A stretch of 64,000 nt of DNA, from positions 1,488,001-1,552,000 of the forward strand of contig NZ_AP023180.1 in NCBI RefSeq assembly GCF_013426915.1, given 5' to 3'. The DNA comes from Paraburkholderia sp. PGU19. Lineage in GTDB: Bacteria > Pseudomonadota > Gammaproteobacteria > Burkholderiales > Burkholderiaceae. The translations under genes were made by a program, and so were the position numbers. The notes beneath the pieces were generated by a model. The model ran no database searches, was not told where the DNA came from, and saw only the letters and a list, made by a program, of their open reading frames with translations. Below are positions 27,041 through 36,126 of this stretch, one piece after another (the first letter of the stretch is position 1; each line of letters begins with the position of its first letter).

Positions 27041-27883
27041 CTACGAAAAATCAGTTGATCGCGTGACGTCTTCCCACGCGTCGATAGCCGTTTGCATCGT
27101 CGCAAGCTTTCGTCGTACGACACTCAACGCATCGCTACCAAGCAGAAGATGGACGGGCGGATCGGGATGTTCGACGAGATCCAGCAGCACGCGCGCAGCC
27201 TTGTCCGGGTCGCCCGCCTGTCTGCCGTCCTTTGCATGGCGGGCCTGGCGAACGGGATCGAACACCGCGTCGTAGTCCGCAATACTCCGTTCGCTGCGCA
27301 CCATCGAGCGGCCCGCCCAATCGGTGCGAAACGAGCCCGGCGCAACGGCCGTCACGCTGATGCCGAAACCGCGCACTTCCTGGGCCAGCGACTCGGACAT
27401 CCCTTCGAGGGCGAACTTGCTGCCGCTGTAGTACGAGATGCCGGGAAAGGTCGTGAGGCCCGCCATCGACGTCATGTTGATGATGTGACCGGTTCGGCGC
27501 ATGCGCATGGACGGCAAGACAGCCTTGATCATTGCAACGGCGCCAAATACGTTCACGTTGAACTGATGCAGCAGTTCATCGAGCGAAGACTCTTCGAGCG
27601 TGCCCTCGTGGCCATACCCCGCATTGTTGACGAGTACATCGACCGGCCCGGTTCGTTCAGTCACGGATGCAACGGCCGCGTCGATTCTGGCGAAATCGGT
27701 CACGTCGAGCACCACACCGCGAGCACGGTCCGGCTGCAGTTGCTCGAACGCATCCTTCGCCGCTTCGCTCCTGACCGTGCCGATAACGACGTATCCGGCC
27801 GACAGCGCAGCTTGCGCGAAAGCGCGCCCAAACCCAGAACTCGCCCCCGTAATCAGGAATACCCGTTGCCGAGATTTGCTCAT
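27041..27883 (-). CDS. Short-chain dehydrogenase/reductase (classical SDR)
   Basis: 280 residues. NAD(P) motif TGASSGFG near residue 13, NNAG near 89, and catalytic Ser-Tyr-Lys as INMTSMAG...YYSGSKFALEG. The C-terminal extension is typical of the oxidoreductase group acting on diverse alcohols or ketones. ATG 27883 has AAGG 8 nt upstream. A perfect 8-bp palindrome lies 36-56 nt upstream and may be its operator. Substrate unknown. Confidence 0.9.
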   Translation of the reverse strand: MSKSRQRVFLITGASSGFGRAFAQAALSAGYVVIGTVRSEAAKDAFEQLQPDRARGVVLDVTDFARIDAAVASVTERTGPVDVLVNNAGYGHEGTLEESSLDELLHQFNVNVFGAVAMIKAVLPSMRMRRTGHIINMTSMAGLTTFPGISYYSGSKFALEGMSESLAQEVRGFGISVTAVAPGSFRTDWAGRSMVRSERSIADYDAVFDPVRQARHAKDGRQAGDPDKAARVLLDLVEHPDPPVHLLLGSDALSVVRRKLATMQTAIDAWEDVTRSTDFS

Positions 27884-27918
27884 GGTAACGACCTTGCCAA
27901 TGCGTGATTGTCGATAGG

Positions 27919-27939
27919 ACCGGGTATCGCTTACCCGGT
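27919..27939. promoter_or_regulatory. Palindrome upstream of the SDR gene
   Basis: ACCGGGTA and TACCCGGT separated by 5 nt, located 36-56 nt upstream of the SDR start: size and place of a repressor operator. Confidence 0.45.
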
Positions 27940-28037
27940 GACGACACTGTACTTGCGCCAGGCTGGCCGTTGCATCGAATAGCGCTCAAATCAGTTTTTC
28001 GCGTGGGGAACAACTTCGCACAATGACGTCTGAAGGT

Positions 28038-28298
28038 TCAACGCCCTGCTTCGCGAAGGAACGCAAAAAGATCCACGTTGACGCGCTCACGATCGGTCAT
28101 GCCGATGGCGTGGCCGCTTCCTTCGTATTCGATGTAGCGCGCGTCTGCAATCAGGCGCGCGGCGATGTGCGCGGTGATCTCCGGCGGCACATTGACATCC
28201 GAACTGCCGTACAGAATCAGCGTCGGAACGGTCATTCTGGCGAGATCGCCACGAAAGTCCGTGTCGGCCCATGCGCGAGCGCACTCGATGGTGGGGTA
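28038..28298 (-). pseudogene. C-terminal remnant of an alpha/beta hydrolase
   Basis: The frame gives CARAWADTDFRGDLARM, then TVPTLILYGSSDVNVPPE and ends YIEYEGSGHAIGMTDRERVN...AFLREAGR. This is the typical last third of an alpha/beta hydrolase, with the Asp (SSDVNVP) and His (SGHAIG) of the triad. A TAG at 28299-28301 closes the frame upstream, and the nucleophile-bearing N-terminal part is absent; the neighbouring bases belong to an unrelated small gene. An internal ATG could give a 65-residue peptide, but an active enzyme is not possible. Confidence 0.75.
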
Positions 28299-28379
28299 CT
28301 ACCTTGGCCTGCTCGCGAATTGAGCCGGCGCGCGACGTGGTTCGCAAGCGATCGCTCTTTGGCTTGCTGCCGGCTCACA

Positions 28380-28604
28380 TCAACCGCGTGTGTCGATCCA
28401 GTGGCATGCCCAGCTTCGCGCGTAATCGACCGCGTCGGCCTCGTCGACGAAATAGTCGAGCGAAAAGAATTCGTATTGATTCGGTGAGCGTCGGGCGCCA
28501 TCGCGCTCGAGCAGCAAATTTGCGGAAAACAGACCATCAGGCAGGCAATGTGCTGACGGACGTACGGTATAGCCCCCGTACTGCTGGGTTGTTGAATTTT
28601 GCAT
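28380..28604 (-). CDS. Small hypothetical protein
   Basis: 74 residues, soluble, ending YFVDEADAVDYARSWACHWI. The start MQNSTTQQYGGYTVRPSAH is polar and the composition is protein-like. I do not recognise a family by sequence. It lies between the hydrolase remnant and cspA, same strand. Confidence 0.55.
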   Translation of the reverse strand: MQNSTTQQYGGYTVRPSAHCLPDGLFSANLLLERDGARRSPNQYEFFSLDYFVDEADAVDYARSWACHWIDTRG

Positions 28605-28749
28605 TTGTCTTTGATGTTTTGAATTGTATTAGTCACGCCTGGAAAGCATATGCCGCTGAGACGGCAACCAGCATGACAGAGGCGGCTTCGCGCCGTTTAA
28701 GATGCGACTGGCAAGCGCCAGTGCGAGAGACGTGGAGCGTGGACTTCGG

Positions 28750-28783
28750 GGAGAAAACGAATCGGGGCCGTGTTCCGGCCCCG
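28750..28783 (-). terminator. Rho-independent terminator of cspA
   Basis: Perfect 8-bp stem (CGGGGCCG / CGGCCCCG) with a 5-nt loop at 28763-28783, followed on the minus strand by a T-rich run (ATTCGTTTTC), 13 nt after the cspA stop. Confidence 0.8.
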
Positions 28784-28795
28784 CACTGCTACGCC

Positions 28796-28999
28796 TTAGA
28801 CCGGCGTGATGTTTGCAGCTTGCACGCCCTTCGGGCCGCGCTTCGTTTCGAAGCTGACCTTCTGGCCTTCAGCGAGGCTCTTGAAACCATCGCCGCGAAT
28901 CTCCGAGAAGTGCGCGAACAGGTCGTCACCGCCGTTATCCGGGGAGATGAAGCCGAAGCCCTTTGCGTCGTTAAACCATTTGACAGTACCGGTATCCAT
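28796..28999 (-). CDS. cspA: Cold-shock protein CspA
   Basis: 67-residue single OB-fold RNA chaperone. RNP1 appears as KGFGFISPD and RNP2 as DLFAHFSEI; the start [18 protein letters not shown] is the standard family start. AAGGA sits 6 nt upstream of ATG 28999. A leader of about 135 nt separates a good promoter from the gene, as in cold-inducible csp genes where the leader controls stability and translation. A terminator follows directly, so it is monocistronic. Confidence 0.97.
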   Translation of the reverse strand: MDTGTVKWFNDAKGFGFISPDNGGDDLFAHFSEIRGDGFKSLAEGQKVSFETKRGPKGVQAANITPV

Positions 29000-29143
29000 A
29001 CGAATCCTTGAAACAGAAAAATTGAAGAGATTATCGCTCCAGAGTTTGGAGCCAAAGGATCAAGGAGGGAGAGGACAACGAATACCGCCGAGGGGCAACG
29101 GAACTATTGATGAACAGCAATCGAACTTCTTGAACTTCGGGGC

Positions 29144-29172
29144 ACAGTAACACCTGTGCGCCACAATTGCAA
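29144..29172 (-). promoter_or_regulatory. Sigma-70-type promoter of cspA
   Basis: On the minus strand TTGCAA (29167-29172) and TACTGT (29144-29149) are separated by exactly 17 nt, placing transcription start near 29137 and giving a leader of about 137 nt. Confidence 0.6.
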
Positions 29173-29301
29173 GGTTTCAATCAACTGGCCCGGGTAATTT
29201 TCGACCCGGCGCCAGTTAACGTCATCGAAACGAGCCGCTCCGCTGAACCGCCACTCGCCGGACAAGCGCCTCAGAAGCCGCACGGAGATTGACGACGCGG
29301 C

Positions 29302-29607
29302 TCAATACAGCTTCCTTGGCGGCAGCGCGCGGCGAATCTGTTTGCGCAACCGGGCCACGGCGGCGGCTTTCTTGCGTTTGCGCTCCGTGGTGGGCTTCTC
29401 ATACGCCGTGCGCGCACGCAACTCCGCGATCAGTCCGTTATTCTGGATTGCACGGCGAAAACGTCGAAGCGCAACTTCGACGGGCTCATTGGGTTTGGGG
29501 ATGACGGTAGTCAGATCGTTCCTTGAAGTCTTGATTCGATTGATGAAAAGCCGCGCATAGCGAGCGCGTCGTCCGATGCAGACGGCAAAAGACACTTCAC
29601 TGTACAC
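29302..29607 (-). CDS. rpsU: 30S ribosomal protein S21
   Basis: The conserved S21 body ([20 protein letters not shown], then [19 protein letters not shown]) is clear. Canonical S21 is about 70 residues and would begin Met-Thr-Thr-Val, but that first codon is CTG (29512-29514), with AAGGA 5 nt upstream. The nearest standard start in frame is GTG at 29607, with GGAG 7 nt upstream, which gives a 31-residue extension and 101 residues in all. I give the GTG frame; the mature family-length protein from the CTG is a real alternative. Role: small-subunit protein near the anti-Shine-Dalgarno site. Confidence 0.85.
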   Translation of the reverse strand: MYSEVSFAVCIGRRARYARLFINRIKTSRNDLTTVIPKPNEPVEVALRRFRRAIQNNGLIAELRARTAYEKPTTERKRKKAAAVARLRKQIRRALPPRKLY

Positions 29608-29732
29608 GCGAAATCTCCAGACCGTCTGGTAATTTGCACGGTCTTCGCTGAGAACGAGGCAGTGGGAGCCCCACCGCGTGGACCCGGCGCAGTGAGTTCT
29701 TGCGACAAAGTTTGTCGTTGCAGCCCGCCTCG

Positions 29733-30863
29733 TCAGAACGAATGCCGCACACCGACAATCGCGCCGAGCTGGGCGACGCCCGCTGCGGGCGTCGTGCCGC
29801 CGCCGCCTGCGCTGACGGAATAGCGCGCGTGCGCGCTATTCCACAGGTACGCAACATTGCCGTAAACAGCCGTTCGCTTCGACAGGAAGTAGGTGGCGCG
29901 CAGGCTCGCCAGCGTTGCGCGCGCGTCCTGCTGCTGCACGACGACGCGGTAGGCTTCCCCATCGACGGCGAACGCGGGCGTCACATAGTATTGCGCGCCA
30001 AGGTAAAACAGATTCGAGCGCACGTCGCCGCCCGGTCCGTTCGATTCGACGCGGCGGCCGATCCATCCACCGCCCAGCTTCACGCCCGCGACGTTCACAT
30101 AGCCGTTCGCCTGCAGACGCGCATCCTTGTCGCCGCTGTCGTGAATCGCAAACGGCGTGACGCCATCGAAGAAGTTTGCCGCTGCATTCGTGCCACCGCG
30201 TTGTTCGTCGTACGCTGTGGCCACGCCGAAGTAGGTGCCGTCGTACTTCAGCATCGCACTCCATTCGCGGCATTGATTCACATCGCCGGGCACCTGTCCC
30301 GCGCAGGTCCCCTGCCCTGGAGAATTGCCCGTCCCCGCGCCGTCGCGTCCAAACGACCAGGACGCGCCGAACGTGAATCCATAGAACTTGCCTTTATAGA
30401 CGGCCGTGTTGTCGCTTCTCGCATTCGGCAAGAACGCGTCCAGCGCGCCAATGCCGTAGATGTCCGGCCCGAGAATATCGGCATCCGACATCGCCCAATA
30501 GGACATCGTGTATTGACGGCCAAACGTGAGCGAACCCCACGGCCCTTCGAGTCCCACGAGCGACTGTCGCCCGAACAGCCGTCCGCCCTGCCCCGAGTCG
30601 CCTCCGCGCAGGTTGAATCCGCTTTCGAGAATGAATACGGCCTTGAGTCCGCCGCCAAGATCTTCGGCGCCACGTATCCCCCAGCGTGAAGGCAGTTCGC
30701 CCGTGATGCCCGGCATACGGATCACATGATCGCCTGCGGCATTTGCATGGGAAACATACTCGATGCCCGTGTCCAGCACGCCGTACAGCGTGACGCTGCT
30801 TTGCGCAAATGCGGACGCGCTGAAAAGCCCTGCTGCCAATGCCACAACCCTGCCGTATTTCAT
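29733..30863 (-). CDS. Gram-negative general porin (OmpC-like, Burkholderia type)
   Basis: 376-residue outer-membrane trimeric porin. Cleavable signal peptide ([20 protein letters not shown]), then the classical mature start [18 protein letters not shown]. Loop 3 region follows [20 protein letters not shown]. The C-terminus ends in Phe (VGVRHSF), required for BAM insertion. Start ATG 30863 has AAGGAG 5 nt upstream; the longer frame to 30989 is not needed. Monocistronic. Confidence 0.95.
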   Translation of the reverse strand: MKYGRVVALAAGLFSASAFAQSSVTLYGVLDTGIEYVSHANAAGDHVIRMPGITGELPSRWGIRGAEDLGGGLKAVFILESGFNLRGGDSGQGGRLFGRQSLVGLEGPWGSLTFGRQYTMSYWAMSDADILGPDIYGIGALDAFLPNARSDNTAVYKGKFYGFTFGASWSFGRDGAGTGNSPGQGTCAGQVPGDVNQCREWSAMLKYDGTYFGVATAYDEQRGGTNAAANFFDGVTPFAIHDSGDKDARLQANGYVNVAGVKLGGGWIGRRVESNGPGGDVRSNLFYLGAQYYVTPAFAVDGEAYRVVVQQQDARATLASLRATYFLSKRTAVYGNVAYLWNSAHARYSVSAGGGGTTPAAGVAQLGAIVGVRHSF

Positions 30864-31210
30864 GAAGTCTCCTTGACCACCAATCATTATTTCGGATGAC
30901 GAATTTAAACGTCTCCGCATGAGTGCATGCCAGGCGAGCTTAGGGTTGGACAATAAAAGCAACAACGGGGAAAACCTCAACGCCTCCATGCAGATCGAAG
31001 CGGCGAGGAAAAAGCGGAAGGATTTTGCTACTCCAATTCGATTCGAGCGGTTGGCAATTCTTCTGTCGACAGCGCGATACGTGGGACAAATCTACTGATA
31101 CGGAGATGATGCGCACACGTAGCGCGATGAAAAATCCGAACGTGAAATGTATTCAATCCAATCTTGAACGCCCTGAATCGGCGAGCTCGACTCGTCGAAG
31201 CTGTCGCATG
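30864..31210. other. Intergenic region upstream of the porin
   Basis: About 350 bases without a supported gene. It holds the porin leader and promoter on the minus strand and the 3' side of the methyltransferase gene. No clear repeat or terminator seen. Confidence 0.35.
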
Positions 31211-31819
31211 TCAAATCCAGCGTCTGACTCGCGAACAGTAGTCGGCGTACCGTTGCGCGTGCAACCTGAACATGTGCGCTTCTTCGAACCTGACCTGAAT
31301 CTGGACGAGCAACTCGGACATCGCCCAGATCACCAGCACGGGCCATGTTCCCACCACCAGCAATTGGCCCAGTATCGTTACGCGGATGCCGAGGTAGATG
31401 GGATTGCGCGACAGCGCGAACGGGCCTGCCGTGATCAGTTCGGTTCGCGTGCGCGTATCGACGCCCATTCGCCACGCGGTTCCCATCGTGGCCTGTGCGC
31501 AAACCACCCATATCAGCGCTACAACCATGCACGCGACGCCAATCCACCGTGTCCATTCCTGATCGAACCATTGCGCGACGAGTTGTCCGTGTTCGCCAGT
31601 GATGCCGTAGAACATCAGAAAGACGCCGTCGACGACGGGCAGCCAGAAATAGAAGCATCGCGCGACAAAGTCGTGCGCCGATTCGCCGCGCGAGAACGAC
31701 ACGGCGTCGTGTCGGTTCGTTCGCGCAATCAACATGCGCCCGACAACAGCCGTTGCGCCAAACACACCTGCGTGAACGAGAGGAAGGAATCGCCAGAAAT
31801 CGGAACCGGTGAAGTGCAT
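31211..31819 (-). CDS. Isoprenylcysteine-carboxyl-methyltransferase-like membrane protein
   Basis: About 202 residues with four or five hydrophobic helices. The C-terminal third carries the ICMT/PEMT-type SAM site: TAGPFALSRNPIYLGIRVTI and RFEEAHMFRLHAQRYADYC. Bacterial members methylate small lipophilic or unknown substrates. Start uncertain: ATG 31819 (MHFTGSDFW) matches the first helix, while ATG 31852 and 31942 lack support. Divergent from the DUF4863 gene. Confidence 0.8.
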   Translation of the reverse strand: MHFTGSDFWRFLPLVHAGVFGATAVVGRMLIARTNRHDAVSFSRGESAHDFVARCFYFWLPVVDGVFLMFYGITGEHGQLVAQWFDQEWTRWIGVACMVVALIWVVCAQATMGTAWRMGVDTRTRTELITAGPFALSRNPIYLGIRVTILGQLLVVGTWPVLVIWAMSELLVQIQVRFEEAHMFRLHAQRYADYCSRVRRWI

Positions 31820-32076
31820 AGTGTGGATGCAGTGACCATTGTGGACCGGCATGTTCTCACAACGCGCAAAGGAACACCGGGCGGGCGCACGGTCCATCTC
31901 GCGCCGTTCAAGATGAACGACCGCACTATGAATAACGTGCATTGTGGACTTGCAATAGTTTCGCTTCTTCGAGTGATGCGGCTATGGCATCTTGAAACCG
32001 CCATCACGCACATCGAAAGCGCGCATCGCCGCGGCGGAGAAGACGTGCAAGGCACTCAATCCACGGAGGAAACGCA

Positions 32077-32628
32077 ATGTCTCAAACCCCCACTACCAGC
32101 ACCAAGGATCAGCTCGTAGCACGTTGTCTGCCGTTTCTCGAAGAAGTGAGAGACATGACCACAGGCGTCGAAGTCGAGCAATGGCTGAACACGAAATACG
32201 GCGTCGATAGCGAGCTGTACAAGGATCTCGCCCGCCTCATTACGCTCGGCGTAGAAGAAGGCTGGGCGGCCGACGTCGAGATTTCTGGACCGAAGTACCG
32301 GCGTGCGCGGCTCGTCGCGCCTTCTGCGGAAACGTTCTTTTTCAGCATCACGGCGGTGCTGATGGACAGCACCGACAATGCGCAGAACAACCCTGAAAAC
32401 GCGTTTCGCGGCGACTACCACTCGCATCCGTATGGCGAGTTCAATCTCGTCGTGCCGCTCAACGAAGGCGCCGCGCTCGCTGGCCCAAGCGGATGGTGCT
32501 ACGGCGGCTGGACCGCGCCCGCGCCAGGCAGCCATCATTTTCCCGAGGCAAAAGGCGGTGCGGTGATCGCGCTGTTCTTCCTGCCCTCGGGACGCATTGC
32601 ATACGAGATCACGCCGCCCGCGAAGTGA
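32077..32628 (+). CDS. DUF4863 protein, likely 4-hydroxylaminobenzoate lyase-like (PnbB-type)
   Basis: 183-residue soluble protein with a helical N-terminal part (residues about 8-65) and a cupin-like C-terminal part (DYHSHPYGEFNLVVPLNEGA, APGSHHFPEAKGG) with several His residues. Members of this family include the lyase that turns 4-hydroxylaminobenzoate into protocatechuate and ammonia. A nitroreductase gene lies 9 kb away (41835), which would supply such a substrate. GGAGG lies 7 nt before ATG 32077. The family call is fairly sure, the reaction less so. Confidence 0.72.
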   Translation: MSQTPTTSTKDQLVARCLPFLEEVRDMTTGVEVEQWLNTKYGVDSELYKDLARLITLGVEEGWAADVEISGPKYRRARLVAPSAETFFFSITAVLMDSTDNAQNNPENAFRGDYHSHPYGEFNLVVPLNEGAALAGPSGWCYGGWTAPAPGSHHFPEAKGGAVIALFFLPSGRIAYEITPPAK

Positions 32629-32698
32629 ACTGCACAAGAAGTACTGCGAGCCTCAACAGAGGCTCGCAGTAATCGCATCCAGCTTCAACAGTTCACCG

Positions 32699-34060
32699 CT
32701 AGTGCGCGAGCGATTCGCCCTCCGCGACATCCTCCACGCCTGCGCTCGAACACGTCGCCTGCTTGATCAGCAGGGCCACGCACGCGACCCCGCCCGATAC
32801 CGCAACGACCGTGAAAATGCCCGGCAGACTGACCTGCTGCCGCGACAACTCCGCGACGAGAAACGAACCCGCGATTCCGCCGAAGCGCCCGACGCCAAGC
32901 ATCCACGCGACACCCGTGCCGCGTCCCGCCGTTGGATAGAATGCAGCCGCGAGAGCGGGCATCGACGCCTGCGCGGTGTTCACCAGCACACCGGCGATAA
33001 ACACCGCGCACATCAGCAGGCCGATATCACCGACTGCCTGGCCAATGGCATACACGCTGATCGCACCGAACGCGTAAGCGGCCGCCACGACGCGATTGGG
33101 ATTGAAGCGATCCATCAGCATGCCGCACAGCACCGTCCCCACGCCGCCCAGCGGAAACAGCGCGGACACGAGCGCGGCGCGTTGCGGGCTTAGTCCCGCA
33201 TCCTTGAGAAGGACGGGCATCCAGTTGACCAGTCCGTAGAAGATGACGAGACCCATGAAGTAGCACAGCCAGAGCATCACGGAGCCGAGAATGAATGAAC
33301 GCGACAACACGATACGAATGCCGCCGCTCCCCGGTGCATGCCTGACGGATTCCTGCATGACGAAAGCATGCGCAAAGCGCGCGTCCGCACTGATGCGAAC
33401 CATCACGTTGCGAATCTTCTCGACCGGCTGCTGTCGCGCGACCATGTAACGGATCGACTCCGGCAGCCTGAATGCGAGCACGATGGCGAGCAGCAACGGC
33501 ACTGCGCCGCCGAGCAGCAGAACGCTGCGCCAGCCCAACTGCGGAATCATCCACGCAGCGAGAAATCCGCCCAGGGCGGCGCCCAAAGGGAATCCGCAGA
33601 ACATCAGATTGACGATCGTGGCGCGCCGGCCGTCGGGACAGTATTCGCTCATCAGCGTGACGGCGTTCGGCATCGCGGCGCCGAGTCCGACGCCCGTGAC
33701 GAAACGCAGCGTCGTCAACGCGGTCAGATCCTGCGCGTAAGCCGAAGCGAAACACGCCACGCCGAACAGCAGCACGGACAAGGTCAGCACGAGGCGTCGC
33801 CCGCACCTGTCCGACAGAGGTCCCGAAAGCAAGGCGCCGCACGCGAGCCCAAAGAGCGCGGCACTCAGCACAGGCGCAAGCGCCGCCTTGCCGATATGCC
33901 ACTCCGACAGCAGCGAAGGCGCGATAAAGCCGATCGCGGCCGTATCGAAGCCATCCATCAGCACGATGACGAAGCACATCGCAAATACGAGCCACTGAAA
34001 GCGGGAGAAAGGGTGCTCGTTGATGAGCGCTTGTATATCGACAGTCCGGGTCTCTTCCAT
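32699..34060 (-). CDS. MFS aromatic-acid:H+ symporter (AAHS family)
   Basis: 453-residue, 12-helix importer of the PcaK/BenK/GalT group. Family signatures are FVIVLMDGFDTAAIGFIAP in helix 1 (the essential DGxD) and LSGPLSDRCGRR in loop 2-3. TGVGLGAAMPNAVTLMSEY is in helix 4. GAGGA precedes ATG 34060. It is on the same strand as, and last in line after, the Rieske oxygenase/ligase genes, so it probably brings in their aromatic acid substrate. Confidence 0.9.
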   Translation of the reverse strand: MEETRTVDIQALINEHPFSRFQWLVFAMCFVIVLMDGFDTAAIGFIAPSLLSEWHIGKAALAPVLSAALFGLACGALLSGPLSDRCGRRLVLTLSVLLFGVACFASAYAQDLTALTTLRFVTGVGLGAAMPNAVTLMSEYCPDGRRATIVNLMFCGFPLGAALGGFLAAWMIPQLGWRSVLLLGGAVPLLLAIVLAFRLPESIRYMVARQQPVEKIRNVMVRISADARFAHAFVMQESVRHAPGSGGIRIVLSRSFILGSVMLWLCYFMGLVIFYGLVNWMPVLLKDAGLSPQRAALVSALFPLGGVGTVLCGMLMDRFNPNRVVAAAYAFGAISVYAIGQAVGDIGLLMCAVFIAGVLVNTAQASMPALAAAFYPTAGRGTGVAWMLGVGRFGGIAGSFLVAELSRQQVSLPGIFTVVAVSGGVACVALLIKQATCSSAGVEDVAEGESLAH

Positions 34061-34352
34061 TGCATCCTCACTGATGGGATTGAATTGTCGGCATCGCCAC
34101 GTCAGCGCTTGCTGCGTGCCTCGCCGATCTATCGGGGGCCAAGATTAAGAGCGCCAGATATGGCCAACAACCCGGCGAAGCACGCACGCGGCGCGCACAT
34201 GCCCCTCGTGCGGCGTGGCAAGCATCGCGCGATGCATCCGGGTTGAATCGAGAAGACCTATGTTTTCAGGCCGTTTCGACGACGTTGACGAGATTGCGCA
34301 CCATGGCGCGCGCGCAGTGAATTGTTTGCATACCGATCTTGCACAGTCCGGA

Positions 34353-35336
34353 TCAACAGCTGCGAACCTGCCGTGCGACGTCGGCGAGCTGGTGCCGCAG
34401 CCATTGCAGCGCCGGGTCGGTGTCGTTGCGTTCGTGCCAGACGGCGCGCACGGCAGCGTTGTGACACTCGTAGGGTGTCGCGCACATTTTCAGTTCGCCG
34501 TAGCGCTCCAGTTCACGGCCAAGCGATGACGGCACGAGCGCGAGCATGTCGCTGTGACGAAGCAGCGCGGGAATGGCAAGCGAATGCGCGACCGACATAC
34601 GCATGCGCGGCACGTCGGTACCGTCGGCGAATGCGCGGTTGAGCGCGTCGCGATTGAACATCTCCGATTGCCGCGCGAGTCCGCGCTCGACGATGAAGCC
34701 GCTCACCGCGCCCTCTTCCTCGCCGCCCTGCGAAACCGCAACGAGCGGATAAGCGAGCAGATCGTCACGCGTAATGGACGGGTCGGCGCGCCCGGCGACG
34801 GGGTGGTCCCGATGAAGCAGCACCACATCCGTCTGCTCCCACAACTGCGCCGACCGCAAGCGCGTCGGCACGTCCGCGAATATGCCGATCGCCACATCGA
34901 TCCGGCCGACGTCGATCTGGCCGGCGAGATCGAGCCGCGTCGACGGACGGATCACCAGGTCCACGAGCGGCGCTTCCGCGCGCAGCCGTTGACTGAGCCG
35001 CCCAAGCACCAGCAACGTGATGTAGTCGTTCGCCGCGACGACGAACTTGCGTTGCGCGACGCGCGGATCGAACGCATCCACGCCCAGCGCCGCCCTGATC
35101 TGCGCCAGCGCGCCGCGCACCTGCGCCGCCATGCCGACAGCGCGCACCGTTGGCTCCATGCCCTTGCCCGTGCGCACGAAAAGGTCGTCGCCGAGCATCT
35201 GGCGCATGCGCCCAAGCGCATGACTGATCGCCGATTGACTGAGGTTCAGGCGCTTGCCCGCCAGGGCGAGATTGCGGTCTTCGAAGATCGCGTCGAATAC
35301 GCGCAGCAGGTTCAGGTCGATGCGATCCGCGGACAT
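34353..35336 (-). CDS. LysR-family transcriptional regulator
   Basis: 327 residues. N-terminal winged HTH (DLNLLRVFDAIFEDRNLALA, LNLSQSAISHALGRMRQML) of the NodD/NahR/LinR-like subgroup, then a periplasmic-binding-like effector domain. Start ATG 35336 lies 4 nt after the stop of the gamma-glutamyl hydrolase gene, so it is probably the last gene of that run rather than a separate unit. Presumed effector: the aromatic substrate of the pathway. Confidence 0.9.
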   Translation of the reverse strand: MSADRIDLNLLRVFDAIFEDRNLALAGKRLNLSQSAISHALGRMRQMLGDDLFVRTGKGMEPTVRAVGMAAQVRGALAQIRAALGVDAFDPRVAQRKFVVAANDYITLLVLGRLSQRLRAEAPLVDLVIRPSTRLDLAGQIDVGRIDVAIGIFADVPTRLRSAQLWEQTDVVLLHRDHPVAGRADPSITRDDLLAYPLVAVSQGGEEEGAVSGFIVERGLARQSEMFNRDALNRAFADGTDVPRMRMSVAHSLAIPALLRHSDMLALVPSSLGRELERYGELKMCATPYECHNAAVRAVWHERNDTDPALQWLRHQLADVARQVRSC

Positions 35337-35340
35337 GGTC

Positions 35341-36126
35341 CTAACCCTCATGATGATCGGTTGCGGGCTGTGCCGCATGACGATACCGGCGACAACTCGC
35401 ACCGAATGCTTCGAAGATCGAACGCGACAGCGCGTCGTGTTGCGTCATGACTTCCGGATGCCACTGCACGCCGAGCGCGAAGTCGTGTCCGTTCAGCCGA
35501 TACGCTTCGATCAGGCCGTCGGGAGCGCGAGCTTCAACGACAAGCGGCGGCGCAAGCGCGGCAACGCCCTGCCGATGCAGCGAATTCACGCGCACGCATT
35601 GCGCATCGGCGAGCGCCGACAGCATGCCAGCAGGCGTGAGTTCGACGTCGTGGCGGTATCGATAGCGGGTGGGCAGATCCTCTGCGAGGTCTTCGAGATG
35701 GTCTTCTGAATGACCGGACGCGTGGATATCCGTGTGAAGCGTGCCGCCAAAAGCAACATTCATTTCCTGGAAGCCACGGCAGATCGCGAGAATGGGCATG
35801 CCGCGCGCCGCCGCGCCGCGCATCAGTTTCAACGCGACGTGATCGCGATCGGGATCGGCGAGCGCGTCGCGATTTACTTCGCCGCCATATCTGTGCGCCT
35901 CCACGTTCGAGGCGCCACCTGGAAACAGCAACCCGCTCACGCCGTCGAGATATGCCTCCACCGATTCGATCTCGCGCGATGCCGGAATCAGCACGGGACT
36001 GACATTCGCGCCCGATATCAGCGCGCGGACATAACTGTGCTTCGCGGCATGTTGATCGTGTTCACCGATGAAGAAGCGGTCGCACACCACTCCGACGAGC
36101 GGACGGCCGTGTTGTTCAGCGCTCAT
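35341..36126 (-). CDS. Class I glutamine-amidotransferase-like gamma-glutamyl hydrolase (PuuD-like)
   Basis: 261 residues, peptidase C26 fold. Nucleophile Cys116 in ILAICRGFQEMN, oxyanion/strand motif LLFPGGASN, and catalytic His223 and Glu225 in GVQWHPE: all triad residues present. PuuD releases GABA from gamma-glutamyl-GABA, and a similar protein accompanies the glutamine-synthetase-like ligase in aniline dioxygenase clusters. Here it overlaps the reductase gene by 4 nt (ATGA). Inferred role: removing a gamma-glutamyl group put on by the ligase at 37737, or clearing excess conjugate. Confidence 0.88.
   Translation of the reverse strand: MSAEQHGRPLVGVVCDRFFIGEHDQHAAKHSYVRALISGANVSPVLIPASREIESVEAYLDGVSGLLFPGGASNVEAHRYGGEVNRDALADPDRDHVALKLMRGAAARGMPILAICRGFQEMNVAFGGTLHTDIHASGHSEDHLEDLAEDLPTRYRYRHDVELTPAGMLSALADAQCVRVNSLHRQGVAALAPPLVVEARAPDGLIEAYRLNGHDFALGVQWHPEVMTQHDALSRSIFEAFGASCRRYRHAAQPATDHHEG

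Noticed and set aside
33338..34246. 302-residue plus-strand frame
   Set aside because: Antisense of the AAHS transporter; the minus-strand frame carries the DGFD and loop motifs.
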